Assembly (NCBI RefSeq): GCF_000217795.1
Contig: NC_015681.1
Span: forward strand, 434,001 to 498,000
Source of the DNA: Thermodesulfatator indicus DSM 15286
GTDB taxonomy: Bacteria; Desulfobacterota; Thermodesulfobacteria; Thermodesulfobacteriales; Thermodesulfatatoraceae
Direction: 5' to 3'
DNA: 64,000 nucleotides
A model generated the notes under the pieces. That model was not told the origin of the DNA. It did not search any database and saw only the letters and a program-made list of their open reading frames with translations. Both the position numbers and the translations under genes were made by a program. Below are positions 32,870 through 40,579 of the stretch, one piece after another (positions within the stretch are counted from its first letter, which is position 1; each line of letters starts with the position of its first letter).

Positions 32870-34411
32870 ATGAAAAGGCTCCCTGTAGGCATCCAGAGTT
32901 TTGAAAATATTCGCACGGAAAATTATTACTACGTTGACAAAACCCAGTTCGTAAAAAAACTGGTTGACGAAGGAAAATATTACTTCCTGTCCCGCCCGCG
33001 GCGTTTTGGAAAAAGTCTTTTCCTCGACACTCTTCGCCAAGCCTTCCTGGCCAAAAAAGAGCTCTTCCAAGGCCTTTATCTGGAAAATAACTGGGACTGG
33101 GCAATAAAATACCCGGTTATTTACATTTCGTTTGGCAGTGGAGTGCACAGGAGTGTTCAGGAACTCCAGGAAACTGAAAATGTCATTCTTAAAAAACATG
33201 AAGAAAAATACCAAATTCAATCGGACTTTTCTTCCATTAAAGACAGATTTGCAGACATTATAGAAAAAATTTACCAAAAATACGGCCAAAAAGTAGTAGT
33301 TCTCATTGACGAATACGACAAACCCATCCTTGACAACATAAACAAAATAGAAATTGCTACCGAAATACGTGAAGAACTTAAAAACTTTTACTCCGTCTTA
33401 AAAGACGCTGACCCGTTTCTCAAGTTCGTCTTCATCACCGGTGTTACCAAGTTCAGCAAGGTCTCTCTCTTCTCTGGCCTGAACAACCTTGAAGACATAA
33501 CCATTTCGCCGTCTTTTGCCGCCATTTGCGGTTATACGCAAAAGGAATTTGAGATCGTTTTTGCCGACCGCCTTGACGGCGTTGACCTGGACGAAGTCCG
33601 CCGCTGGTATAACGGCTACTCCTGGCTTGGCGAGCCTGTTTACAATCCTTTTGACATCTTGCTCTTTCTGCGGGACAAAATCTTTAGGCCTTACTGGTTT
33701 GAGACGGGCACGCCAAGTTTTCTCATAAAGCTGATTATTGAAAAGCGTCTTAGTGTGCCAGCTTTTGAAAACCTTGAGCTTGGTGACGAGATTATTGAAA
33801 GCTTTGATGTGGATAGAATTTATCCTGAAAGCCTTCTTTTTCAGACAGGCTATCTCACCATAAAGGAAGTTAAAAAACGAAGGGCTATTTTGAAGTACCG
33901 CCTTGGCTGGCCAAACCTTGAGGTCAAAGTAAGCTTTAACAATTATCTCTTGAATACCTTTCTTGACCTTATAGAAAAAGAAAAGAATCTAGACCGTGTT
34001 TACGAGGCGCTTGAGAAAAACGACATCGAAGGCCTAAAGGAAGCTTTCCGGGCCTTTTTCGCCTCCATACCCCATGATTGGTACAGGAAGACCGAACTTC
34101 ACCATTACGAAGGCTTTTACGCCAGCGTGTTTTACGCCTACTTTGCGGCGCTAGGGGTTGAGGTGAGAGTAGAAGATGCCACCAGCCACGGCCGTTTAGA
34201 CATGGCCGTATTGTTTGACGGAATATGTTATCTTTTTGAATTCAAAGTAGTTGAGCTTGAGGGAGAAAGCAAAGCCCTTTCGCAGTTAAAAGCCAAAAAG
34301 TATCACGAAAAATACCTTGGCAGGTGCCAGAAAGTTTATCTCATAGGCGTTGAGTTCAGCAAGAAAGAGCGAAACATCGTCGGCTTTGAGTGGGAAGAAG
34401 TTTCTTCGTAA
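32870..34411 (+). CDS. AAA-ATPase-like protein with C-terminal PD-(D/E)XK nuclease-like domain
   Basis: A 513-residue protein of the widespread AAA-ATPase_like/PDDEXK_9 (DUF1703) family. The N-terminal GIQSFENIRTENYYYVDKT and the Walker A SRPRRFGKS (about residues 42-50) lead to the Walker B-like VVVLIDEYDKPILD. The C-terminal domain has GRLDMAVLFDG...LFEFKVVE, the D...ExK core of the nuclease fold (about 440-465). Such genes occur in many copies in anaerobes and are suspected to be selfish or defence-related; no activity is established. It stands alone between two blocks of dispersed repeats. Confidence 0.88.
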   Translation: MKRLPVGIQSFENIRTENYYYVDKTQFVKKLVDEGKYYFLSRPRRFGKSLFLDTLRQAFLAKKELFQGLYLENNWDWAIKYPVIYISFGSGVHRSVQELQETENVILKKHEEKYQIQSDFSSIKDRFADIIEKIYQKYGQKVVVLIDEYDKPILDNINKIEIATEIREELKNFYSVLKDADPFLKFVFITGVTKFSKVSLFSGLNNLEDITISPSFAAICGYTQKEFEIVFADRLDGVDLDEVRRWYNGYSWLGEPVYNPFDILLFLRDKIFRPYWFETGTPSFLIKLIIEKRLSVPAFENLELGDEIIESFDVDRIYPESLLFQTGYLTIKEVKKRRAILKYRLGWPNLEVKVSFNNYLLNTFLDLIEKEKNLDRVYEALEKNDIEGLKEAFRAFFASIPHDWYRKTELHHYEGFYASVFYAYFAALGVEVRVEDATSHGRLDMAVLFDGICYLFEFKVVELEGESKALSQLKAKKYHEKYLGRCQKVYLIGVEFSKKERNIVGFEWEEVSS

Positions 34412-34423
34412 ATAGCTTTGCCT

Positions 34424-34735
34424 GTCCCTGAGATTGCTTCGCTCGCTAACGCTCGCTCGCAATGACGAATTAGAAAATCGGGCTCGCAATGACTCACTTC
34501 TGGTGTCACTGCGAGCGCAGCGAGCAGTCTTTAGTACCATCAGCCATCAGCCATCGGCCATCAGCCAGCAGCCATCAACCAGCCCGTCACTGCAAGGAGC
34601 ACTCCCCCTTCTGTCACTGCGAGGAGCCGAAGGCGACGAAGCAGTCTCCTGCACCATCAGCCACCAGCCATTAGCCATCAGCCAATTTGCCTGTCCCCAA
34701 AACCTGGTACCCAAATTGCAAATAAAAATGCACAA
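34424..34735. repeat. REP-like repeats, CATCAGC heptamers and CCTGTCCCC elements
   Basis: A mosaic of GAGATTGCTTCGCTCGC...CTCGCAATGAC, GTCACTGCGAGCGCAGCG (about 34505), a CATCAGC-type heptamer run (34538-34580), GTCACTGCGAGGAGCCGAAG (about 34612) and a second heptamer run (34654-34685). It ends with CCTGTCCCCAA at 34690. ORFs drawn across it are artefacts of the repeats. Confidence 0.7.
34705..34720 (+). promoter_or_regulatory. Sigma-54-like GG-N10-GC element before the pse locus
   Basis: TGGTACCCAAATTGCA has GG and GC 10 bases apart. It lies 5 bases after a CCTGTCCCCAA repeat, in the same geometry as the element at 3612. It is either a promoter for the gene at 34754 or simply part of the dispersed repeat. 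Confidence 0.3.
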
Positions 34736-34753
34736 AAACTGTGGGAGAGTGTT

Positions 34754-35029
34754 ATGGAGTTTTACTTCGTTGAAAAGGACCAGGTGCTAGAGTTAAACAT
34801 TGACGGCGAGCAAGTAACTTACGTATTCCTCAAAAACGAGCCAGGCAAAATAACCTCTGATAGACTTTATTTTGCCCCTTCAGACGAAATCAAACGCGTT
34901 ATAGACCGCTTCCGCGAGGCAGGCTATAAAGACTTTTCCGTCAAAGTCTTCACCGATAAGAGTCAAATTTTTGGCATTTCAAGTAAAGACCGCAACATAG
35001 CTTTTTTTGAGGGGGGCAAACTGTGCTAG
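34754..35029 (+). CDS. Hypothetical protein upstream of pseB
   Basis: A 91-residue soluble protein, rich in charged residues and predicted beta/alpha (MEFYFVEKDQVLELNIDGEQ..., DEIKRVIDRFREAGY). No membrane segment, metal motif or known domain is recognised. The GTG start of pseB lies 7 bases inside its 3' end, so it is translationally coupled to the pseudaminic-acid genes and may belong to flagellin glycosylation. The ribosome-binding site (GGGAG) is moderate. Confidence 0.7.
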   Translation: MEFYFVEKDQVLELNIDGEQVTYVFLKNEPGKITSDRLYFAPSDEIKRVIDRFREAGYKDFSVKVFTDKSQIFGISSKDRNIAFFEGGKLC

Positions 35030-36021
35030 ACGACAAAGTGATTCTTATCACAGGCGGTACTGGTTCTTTCGGGTATAAGTTTACGGAACTAACCTTTAAA
35101 AAATTCAAACCAAAAAAGATTATTATTTTTAGCCGTGATGAATACAAACAATTTGAAATGGCTAAAGTTTTTCCAGAAAAAAAATATCCCATTCGTTTTT
35201 TTATAGGAGATGTAAGAGATAAAGAACGCCTTTACCGCGCTTTTGACGGCGTAGATATCGTTATTCACGCGGCAGCTCTTAAACAAGTACCCACGGCAGA
35301 ATATAACCCATTTGAAGCTGTAAAGACGAACATTCTAGGAGCAGAAAACGTTATCAACGCTGCCATAGACAGAGGTGTGAAAAAAGTAATAACATTATCC
35401 ACAGATAAAGCAGTAAGTCCCGTAAATCTTTACGGAGCAACAAAACTCGTAATGGAACGCTTATTTGTAGCTGGTAATGCTTACGCAGGATCTAAAGAAA
35501 CCAGTTTTTGTGTAGTACGTTACGGAAACGTAGTGGGTAGTAGAGGAAGTGTAGTTCCGTTTTTTTTGAAATTAGCTAAAGAAGGAAAAAAAGAATTCCC
35601 TATCACGGACGAAAGAATGACCAGATTCTGGATAACATTAGAAGAGGGAGTAAAGCTAGTTTGGAAAGTAATAGAAACTGCTAAAGGAGGAGAGGTATTT
35701 GTTCCCAGAATACCTTCTATGAAAATAGTTGACCTTGCTAGAGCAATATCTCCAGAATGTAAATTTAAAATTATAGGTATTCGTCCAGGCGAAAAAGTTC
35801 ACGAAACTTTAATTTGTGAAGAAGAAGGGCGTAAAACTAAAAAATTGGATGATAACACTTTTGTTATTCTTCCTCAATTTCAGTGGAGAGCAAACCTTTT
35901 AAAACAATATGAAAAACTACCATCCGTACCGGAAAAATTCATTTATAGAAGCGATAAAAATGATTGGTGGCTTTCCGTAGACGAACTCAAAGAAATGTTA
36001 AAAGGGGTAAAGGTTGATTAA
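35023..36021 (+). CDS. pseB: UDP-N-acetylglucosamine 4,6-dehydratase (inverting) PseB
   Basis: The first enzyme of CMP-pseudaminic acid synthesis. A short-chain dehydrogenase fold with TGGTGSFGYKFTEL for NADP, GDVRDKERLYRAF, HAAALKQVP and a catalytic STDKAVSPVNLYGATK region (YxxxK variant). Length 332 is normal. It starts at GTG, overlapping the preceding gene by 7 bases, and overlaps pseC by 8 bases. The order pseB-C-F-G/H-I follows the pathway closely. Confidence 0.95.
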   Translation: MLDDKVILITGGTGSFGYKFTELTFKKFKPKKIIIFSRDEYKQFEMAKVFPEKKYPIRFFIGDVRDKERLYRAFDGVDIVIHAAALKQVPTAEYNPFEAVKTNILGAENVINAAIDRGVKKVITLSTDKAVSPVNLYGATKLVMERLFVAGNAYAGSKETSFCVVRYGNVVGSRGSVVPFFLKLAKEGKKEFPITDERMTRFWITLEEGVKLVWKVIETAKGGEVFVPRIPSMKIVDLARAISPECKFKIIGIRPGEKVHETLICEEEGRKTKKLDDNTFVILPQFQWRANLLKQYEKLPSVPEKFIYRSDKNDWWLSVDELKEMLKGVKVD

Positions 36022-37174
36022 GTATATTCCTTACGGAAAGCAATACATAGATCAAGACGATATTAAAGCCGTTGAGGAAGTTTTAAAAGCAGACTTTATT
36101 ACTCAGGGGCCAAAAGTTCCTGAGTTTGAAAAAAAACTTGCTGAATACTGTGACGCAAAGTACGCAGTAGTTTTTAATTCTGGAACCTCGGCTCTTCATG
36201 CAGCTTACTTTGCCGTCGGCCTAAAAGAAGATGATGAGTTTATTACTACTCCCATTACCTTTGTAGCCACAGCTAACGCTGGACTTTTTTTAAGAGCTAA
36301 ACCCATTTTTATAGATGTGGAAGCTAATACGGGAAACATAGATGCATCCAAAATAGAAGGAAAAATAAGTTCACAAACAAAACTAATAGTTCCTGTTCAT
36401 TATGCAGGGCATCCTTGCGACATGGAGAAAATTAAAGAAATAGCTGATAGATATGGTCTTTCTATAGTTGAAGATGCTTGTCATGCATTAGGAGCAAAGT
36501 ATAAAGGATCCAAAATAGGAAGTTGTAAATATTCTGATGCTACTGTTTTTAGCTTTCATCCCGTTAAACACATAACAACCGGTGAAGGTGGAGCTGTTTT
36601 AACTAATAGAGATGATATTTATGAAAAACTTTTAATGTTTAGAAATCATGGAGTAACAAAAGAGGAAGAAAAATTCGTTAAAATGAAAGAAGGTGATTGG
36701 TATTACGAAATGCAGTTTTTAGGTTTTAACTACCGTATGACCGATATTCAGGCAGCTTTAGGGATTTCTCAGTTAAAGAAACTTGATAAATTTGTAGAAA
36801 GAAGAAGAAAAATTGTAGAAATTTATAATAAGGCTTTTGATTATAATCCATATTTTGATATTCCAGTTGAAAAAGATTATGCTTATCACTCTTATCATTT
36901 ATATCCTATAAGATTAAAAAACAACTATAAGGACAAGAAAAAAGAAATATTTCAGCTTCTAAGAAGGAAGGAATTGGGTGTTCAGGTTCATTACATACCG
37001 GTTTATATGCATCCATACTATCAGCAGTTAGAATACAGAGAAGGAGAGAGTCCAGTAGCAGAGGAGTTTTATAAAAGAGAGATAAGTTTGCCTTTATATC
37101 CTGCTATGACGGAAGAGAATGTAAACTTCGTTATAGAAACTGTTTTTAATATGTTTAAAGAGGCAACTAAATGA
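36014..37174 (+). CDS. pseC: UDP-4-amino-4,6-dideoxy-N-acetyl-beta-L-altrosamine transaminase PseC
   Basis: A PLP aminotransferase of the DegT/DnrJ/EryC1 family acting on the PseB product. Visible: FNSGTSALHAAYFAVGL, PVHYAGHPCDM, VEDACHALGAKYKG and the PLP-lysine region FSFHPVKHITTGEGGAV (about residue 182). Length 386 is normal. It overlaps pseB by 8 bases and pseF by 4. From here to about 39.5 kb the DNA is distinctly AT-rich. Confidence 0.95.
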   Translation: MIKYIPYGKQYIDQDDIKAVEEVLKADFITQGPKVPEFEKKLAEYCDAKYAVVFNSGTSALHAAYFAVGLKEDDEFITTPITFVATANAGLFLRAKPIFIDVEANTGNIDASKIEGKISSQTKLIVPVHYAGHPCDMEKIKEIADRYGLSIVEDACHALGAKYKGSKIGSCKYSDATVFSFHPVKHITTGEGGAVLTNRDDIYEKLLMFRNHGVTKEEEKFVKMKEGDWYYEMQFLGFNYRMTDIQAALGISQLKKLDKFVERRRKIVEIYNKAFDYNPYFDIPVEKDYAYHSYHLYPIRLKNNYKDKKKEIFQLLRRKELGVQVHYIPVYMHPYYQQLEYREGESPVAEEFYKREISLPLYPAMTEENVNFVIETVFNMFKEATK

Positions 37175-38007
37175 AAATAGGAGCAATTATTCAAGCAAGG
37201 ACGACATCTACAAGATTACCAAAAAAGGTTTTAAAGGAACTTCCATATGGTAGTGGTATTACTGTTTTGGAACAGGTTATACGTAGAGTAAAAAGATCAA
37301 AACTACTTGATGAAGTAATAATAGCAACTACAATCAATTCTGAAGATGACCCAATAGTTGAGATTTCAAAGAGAGAGGGAATAAAATGCTTCAGGGGAAG
37401 CGAAAAAAATGTTCTTGAAAGGTACTATTTGTGTGCCAAGGAGAACAAAGTTGATGTAGTAGTAAGGATAACAAGTGATTGTCCTTGCATTGATTGGGAA
37501 GTTATAGATAAAGTGGTAGATAGATTACTTGAAAAAGGTTTAGACTATGTAGGAGTGGAGAGAAGCTATCCTCATGGATGTGGGGATGTAGAAGCGTTTA
37601 CCTTTAAGACTTTAGAAATAACATATAAAGAAGCAAATAATGATTTTGAAAAAGAGCATGTTTGTCCTTATATTTACTTTACTAACAAAGATAAATTTAA
37701 AATTAATTTTTTAAAAGCACCTTCGTATTTAACTGCTCCAGATATAAGAGTAACTCTTGATACAGAAGAAGATTACGCTTTACTCTGTGCAGTTTTTGAT
37801 TATTTATATTCTCGAAACAACTACTTTCAAGCAGTTGACATAATTAACCTTTTCAAAGAGAAGTCTTGGCTTAAACTAATAAACAGGAAAGTTTTACAGA
37901 AAAAGATTTTCCATTCCTTAGAAGAAGAACTTGAAGAAGCTAGAAAACTGTTAGAACTACAGGAATTAAACAAAGCAAAAGAAGCAATAGAAAAGTGGAT
38001 GGTTTGA
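37171..38007 (+). CDS. pseF: Cytidylyltransferase for pseudaminic acid (PseF role)
   Basis: A nucleotidyltransferase that should activate pseudaminic acid to its CMP form. N-terminal IIQARTTSTRLPKKVL is the signature of SpsF/NeuA-like enzymes, followed by RITSDCPCIDWEVIDKVVD and TLDTEEDYALL. The C-terminal 40 residues are a helical Glu/Lys-rich extension not typical of the family. Length 278. It is identified as the PseF of the pathway by its place between pseC and the pseG-pseH fusion; the sequence branch is SpsF-like. Confidence 0.8.
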   Translation: MKIGAIIQARTTSTRLPKKVLKELPYGSGITVLEQVIRRVKRSKLLDEVIIATTINSEDDPIVEISKREGIKCFRGSEKNVLERYYLCAKENKVDVVVRITSDCPCIDWEVIDKVVDRLLEKGLDYVGVERSYPHGCGDVEAFTFKTLEITYKEANNDFEKEHVCPYIYFTNKDKFKINFLKAPSYLTAPDIRVTLDTEEDYALLCAVFDYLYSRNNYFQAVDIINLFKEKSWLKLINRKVLQKKIFHSLEEELEEARKLLELQELNKAKEAIEKWMV

Positions 38008-39464
38008 GGGTCTATATCCTTACAGAAGGTAGCAGTAGTATAGGTTTTGGCCACGTCACAAGATGCTTATCTTTATACCAAGCTTTTGAGGAAAGAGGTA
38101 TAAAACCAAAGTTTATTGTAAATGGCGATAAATCTATAGTAGAACTTCTAAAAGGCACAAATTATGAAATAGTTAACTGGTTAAAAGAACAACAAAAAAT
38201 CTTTAAAATAGTGAAAGATTCGGATATAGTCGTTGTTGATAGCTATTTGACAGATAAAAACTTTCATGAAAATTTATCTAAACTCGTAAAACTTCCTGTC
38301 TATATAGATGACAACAAGCGAATAGATTATCCAAAAGGCGTAGTTGTTAATGGAAATATTCATGCAGAGGGCTTAAACTATCCCAGAAGAAAAGAGGTAA
38401 TATACTTACTTGGGACTAAATACATTCCTTTAAGAAAGGAATTCTGGGAAGTTCCAGAAAAAGAGATAAGAAAAACAATACAAAGTGTTATGGTAACCTT
38501 TGGAGGAGATGATATAAAAAAGATGACCCCAAAGGTCTTAAAATTACTAAATGAAAATTATCCTGAACTAAAAAAGAATGTCATTATAGGAAAAGGATTT
38601 CATAATGTTGATGAAATAAAAACTGTAGCTGATGAAAATACGAACTTAATATACTATCCTAATGCAGAAGAGATAAAACAAGCAATGCTTGACTATGATA
38701 TTGCCATTTCAGCAGGTGGTCAAACACTATACGAGCTTGCAAGGGTTGGCGTTCCTACGATTGCAGTTGCTGTTGCTGATAATCAACTTAAAAATGTAAA
38801 AGGGTGGGAAAAAACAGGTTTTATAGAATATACTGGATGGTGGAAAGATAAATATGTGTTAGACAATATTATTTTTTCAATAGAAAAGTTGAAAGGGTTT
38901 GATGTTAGACTAAATAGATATATTATAGGAAGGAGACTTGTAGACGGTATCGGAAGCCTAAGAAATATAAGTAAAGTTCTAAAAATTCTAATAAATAAAG
39001 AATTAATCTTTAGAGAGGTAAAAGAAAGAGATATTTGGGACATATATGAGATTTCTAATGATAATACTGTAAGGCAAGTATCGTTTAATTCTAATCATAT
39101 AGATAAAGAAGAACACAAAAGATGGTTTGCAAATAACTATAGGAACAACTTTTATGTAATTGTGTTTCGAAGGAAAGTAATAGGTCAAATAAGATTTTCC
39201 GTTAAGAGTGAAAACAATGAAGCAATAGTCAGTATTAGTTTACATAGAAATTATAGACAATTGGGATTAGGAAAATTTCTTTTGAAAAAAGGTCTTAAGA
39301 AATTCCTAGAAGGAAATAAAAGTATAACTAAGATTATAGCTCTTATAAAGAAGTCAAATTACAAATCTAAATCTTTATTTGAAAGTGTAGGTTTTGAGAA
39401 AGCAGAAAATAACGGTGAGTGGTTTAGATATGAACTTACGAGGGATAAACATGAAGGAATTTAA
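37995..39464 (+). CDS. pseG: Fusion of PseG (UDP-sugar hydrolase) and PseH (N-acetyltransferase)
   Basis: A two-domain protein of 489 residues. The N-terminal part (about 1-335) is PseG, the GT-B-like hydrolase releasing UDP from the trideoxy-altrose intermediate: TEGSSSIGFGHVTRCL, VVDSYLTDKNF, MVTFGGDD and ISAGGQTLYELARVG. The C-terminal part (about 338-485) is a GNAT acetyltransferase matching PseH: FREVKERDIWDIYEISND and LHRNYRQLGLGKFLL for acetyl-CoA. PseH acts two steps before PseG, so the fusion joins neighbouring activities. The GTG at 37995 is used; a TTG at 38004 is possible. It overlaps both neighbours. Confidence 0.9.
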   Translation: MDGLRVYILTEGSSSIGFGHVTRCLSLYQAFEERGIKPKFIVNGDKSIVELLKGTNYEIVNWLKEQQKIFKIVKDSDIVVVDSYLTDKNFHENLSKLVKLPVYIDDNKRIDYPKGVVVNGNIHAEGLNYPRRKEVIYLLGTKYIPLRKEFWEVPEKEIRKTIQSVMVTFGGDDIKKMTPKVLKLLNENYPELKKNVIIGKGFHNVDEIKTVADENTNLIYYPNAEEIKQAMLDYDIAISAGGQTLYELARVGVPTIAVAVADNQLKNVKGWEKTGFIEYTGWWKDKYVLDNIIFSIEKLKGFDVRLNRYIIGRRLVDGIGSLRNISKVLKILINKELIFREVKERDIWDIYEISNDNTVRQVSFNSNHIDKEEHKRWFANNYRNNFYVIVFRRKVIGQIRFSVKSENNEAIVSISLHRNYRQLGLGKFLLKKGLKKFLEGNKSITKIIALIKKSNYKSKSLFESVGFEKAENNGEWFRYELTRDKHEGI

Positions 39465-40503
39465 AATTGCTAATAGGAAAGTGGGAAATAATGACTCTGT
39501 ATTAATAATCGCTGAGCTTTCAGCAAACCACAAACAGGATATTGAACTTGCCAAAGATACGATCCATGCTATGAAAGAATCAGGAGTTGATGCTGTAAAA
39601 CTTCAAACTTATACACCGGATACTATTACTATTGATTGTAGTAGTGAATATTTCCAGATTAAAGGTGGAACTCTATGGGATGGAAAAACTCTATATGAAC
39701 TTTATAAAGAAGCTTATACTCCATGGGAATGGCACTATGAGTTAAAAGAACTTGCTGAAAAGTTAGGACTTATTTTTTTCTCCACGCCCTTTGATAAAAC
39801 AGCAGTTGACTTTTTAGAAAAGTTAAATGTCCCTGCTTATAAAATAGCTTCTTTTGAGATAACAGATATTCCACTTATAGAGTATGCAGCTTCAAAAGGA
39901 AAACCGATGATAATTTCTACTGGGATAGCAACTCTTTGTGATATTCAAGAAGCAGTTGAAGCTTGTAAAAGAGTTGGAAATGAACAAATAATACTCTTAA
40001 AATGTACTTCTGCTTATCCTGCACCTTTAGAAGAAGTAAACTTGAAAACAATTCCAAACATGGCAGAAACCTTCAACTGCATAGTGGGACTGTCAGACCA
40101 CACTCTTGGAATTTCTGTTCCAATTGCAGCCGTGGCTCTTGGAGCGAAGGTTATAGAAAAACACTTTATCTTATACAAAGAAATAGAGACACCAGACAAA
40201 GAATTTTCTCTGACTCCAGACGAATTCAAAGATATGGTAAATGCCATAAGAGAAGTTGAAAAAGCCCTGGGCCAGGGATCTTACGAAATTACAGAAAAAG
40301 TAAAAAAAGCTAAAGAGTTTGCAAGGTCTTTATTTGTCGTAAAAGACATTAAAGAGGGAGAAACTTTCACAGGAGAAAATATTCGTTCCATACGTCCTGG
40401 TTACGGTTTACATCCAAAATATTTAAAAAACGTTATTGGTAAAAAAGCTAAGAAATTTCTTAAGAAAGGCACACCTTTAAAGTGGGAACACATTGATTTT
40501 TAA
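39451..40503 (+). CDS. pseI: Pseudaminic acid synthase PseI
   Basis: Condenses the 6-deoxy-AltdiNAc sugar with phosphoenolpyruvate. An NeuB-type TIM barrel (IIAELSANHKQDIELAK, DAVKLQTYTPDT, GLSDHTLGISVPIAAVALGA) is followed by a C-terminal SAF/antifreeze-like domain from about residue 290 (ARSLFVVKDIKEGETFT). The ATG at 39451 is chosen because GAGGG lies 7 bases upstream and it gives the normal 350-residue length; the frame is open further up to 39394. Confidence 0.95.
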   Translation: MKEFKIANRKVGNNDSVLIIAELSANHKQDIELAKDTIHAMKESGVDAVKLQTYTPDTITIDCSSEYFQIKGGTLWDGKTLYELYKEAYTPWEWHYELKELAEKLGLIFFSTPFDKTAVDFLEKLNVPAYKIASFEITDIPLIEYAASKGKPMIISTGIATLCDIQEAVEACKRVGNEQIILLKCTSAYPAPLEEVNLKTIPNMAETFNCIVGLSDHTLGISVPIAAVALGAKVIEKHFILYKEIETPDKEFSLTPDEFKDMVNAIREVEKALGQGSYEITEKVKKAKEFARSLFVVKDIKEGETFTGENIRSIRPGYGLHPKYLKNVIGKKAKKFLKKGTPLKWEHIDF

Positions 40504-40579
40504 TTGAAACCTTTGCAAATTATGACAAAAAGGCTTGCAATAATAGGGCAAGCTGGCACTGTTTAATTATCCCCCTTAA

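Noticed and set aside
34538-34690. CATCAGC-type runs as a possible CRISPR array
   Set aside because: The unit is a 7-base imperfect tandem repeat with no spacers, and no cas gene is present.
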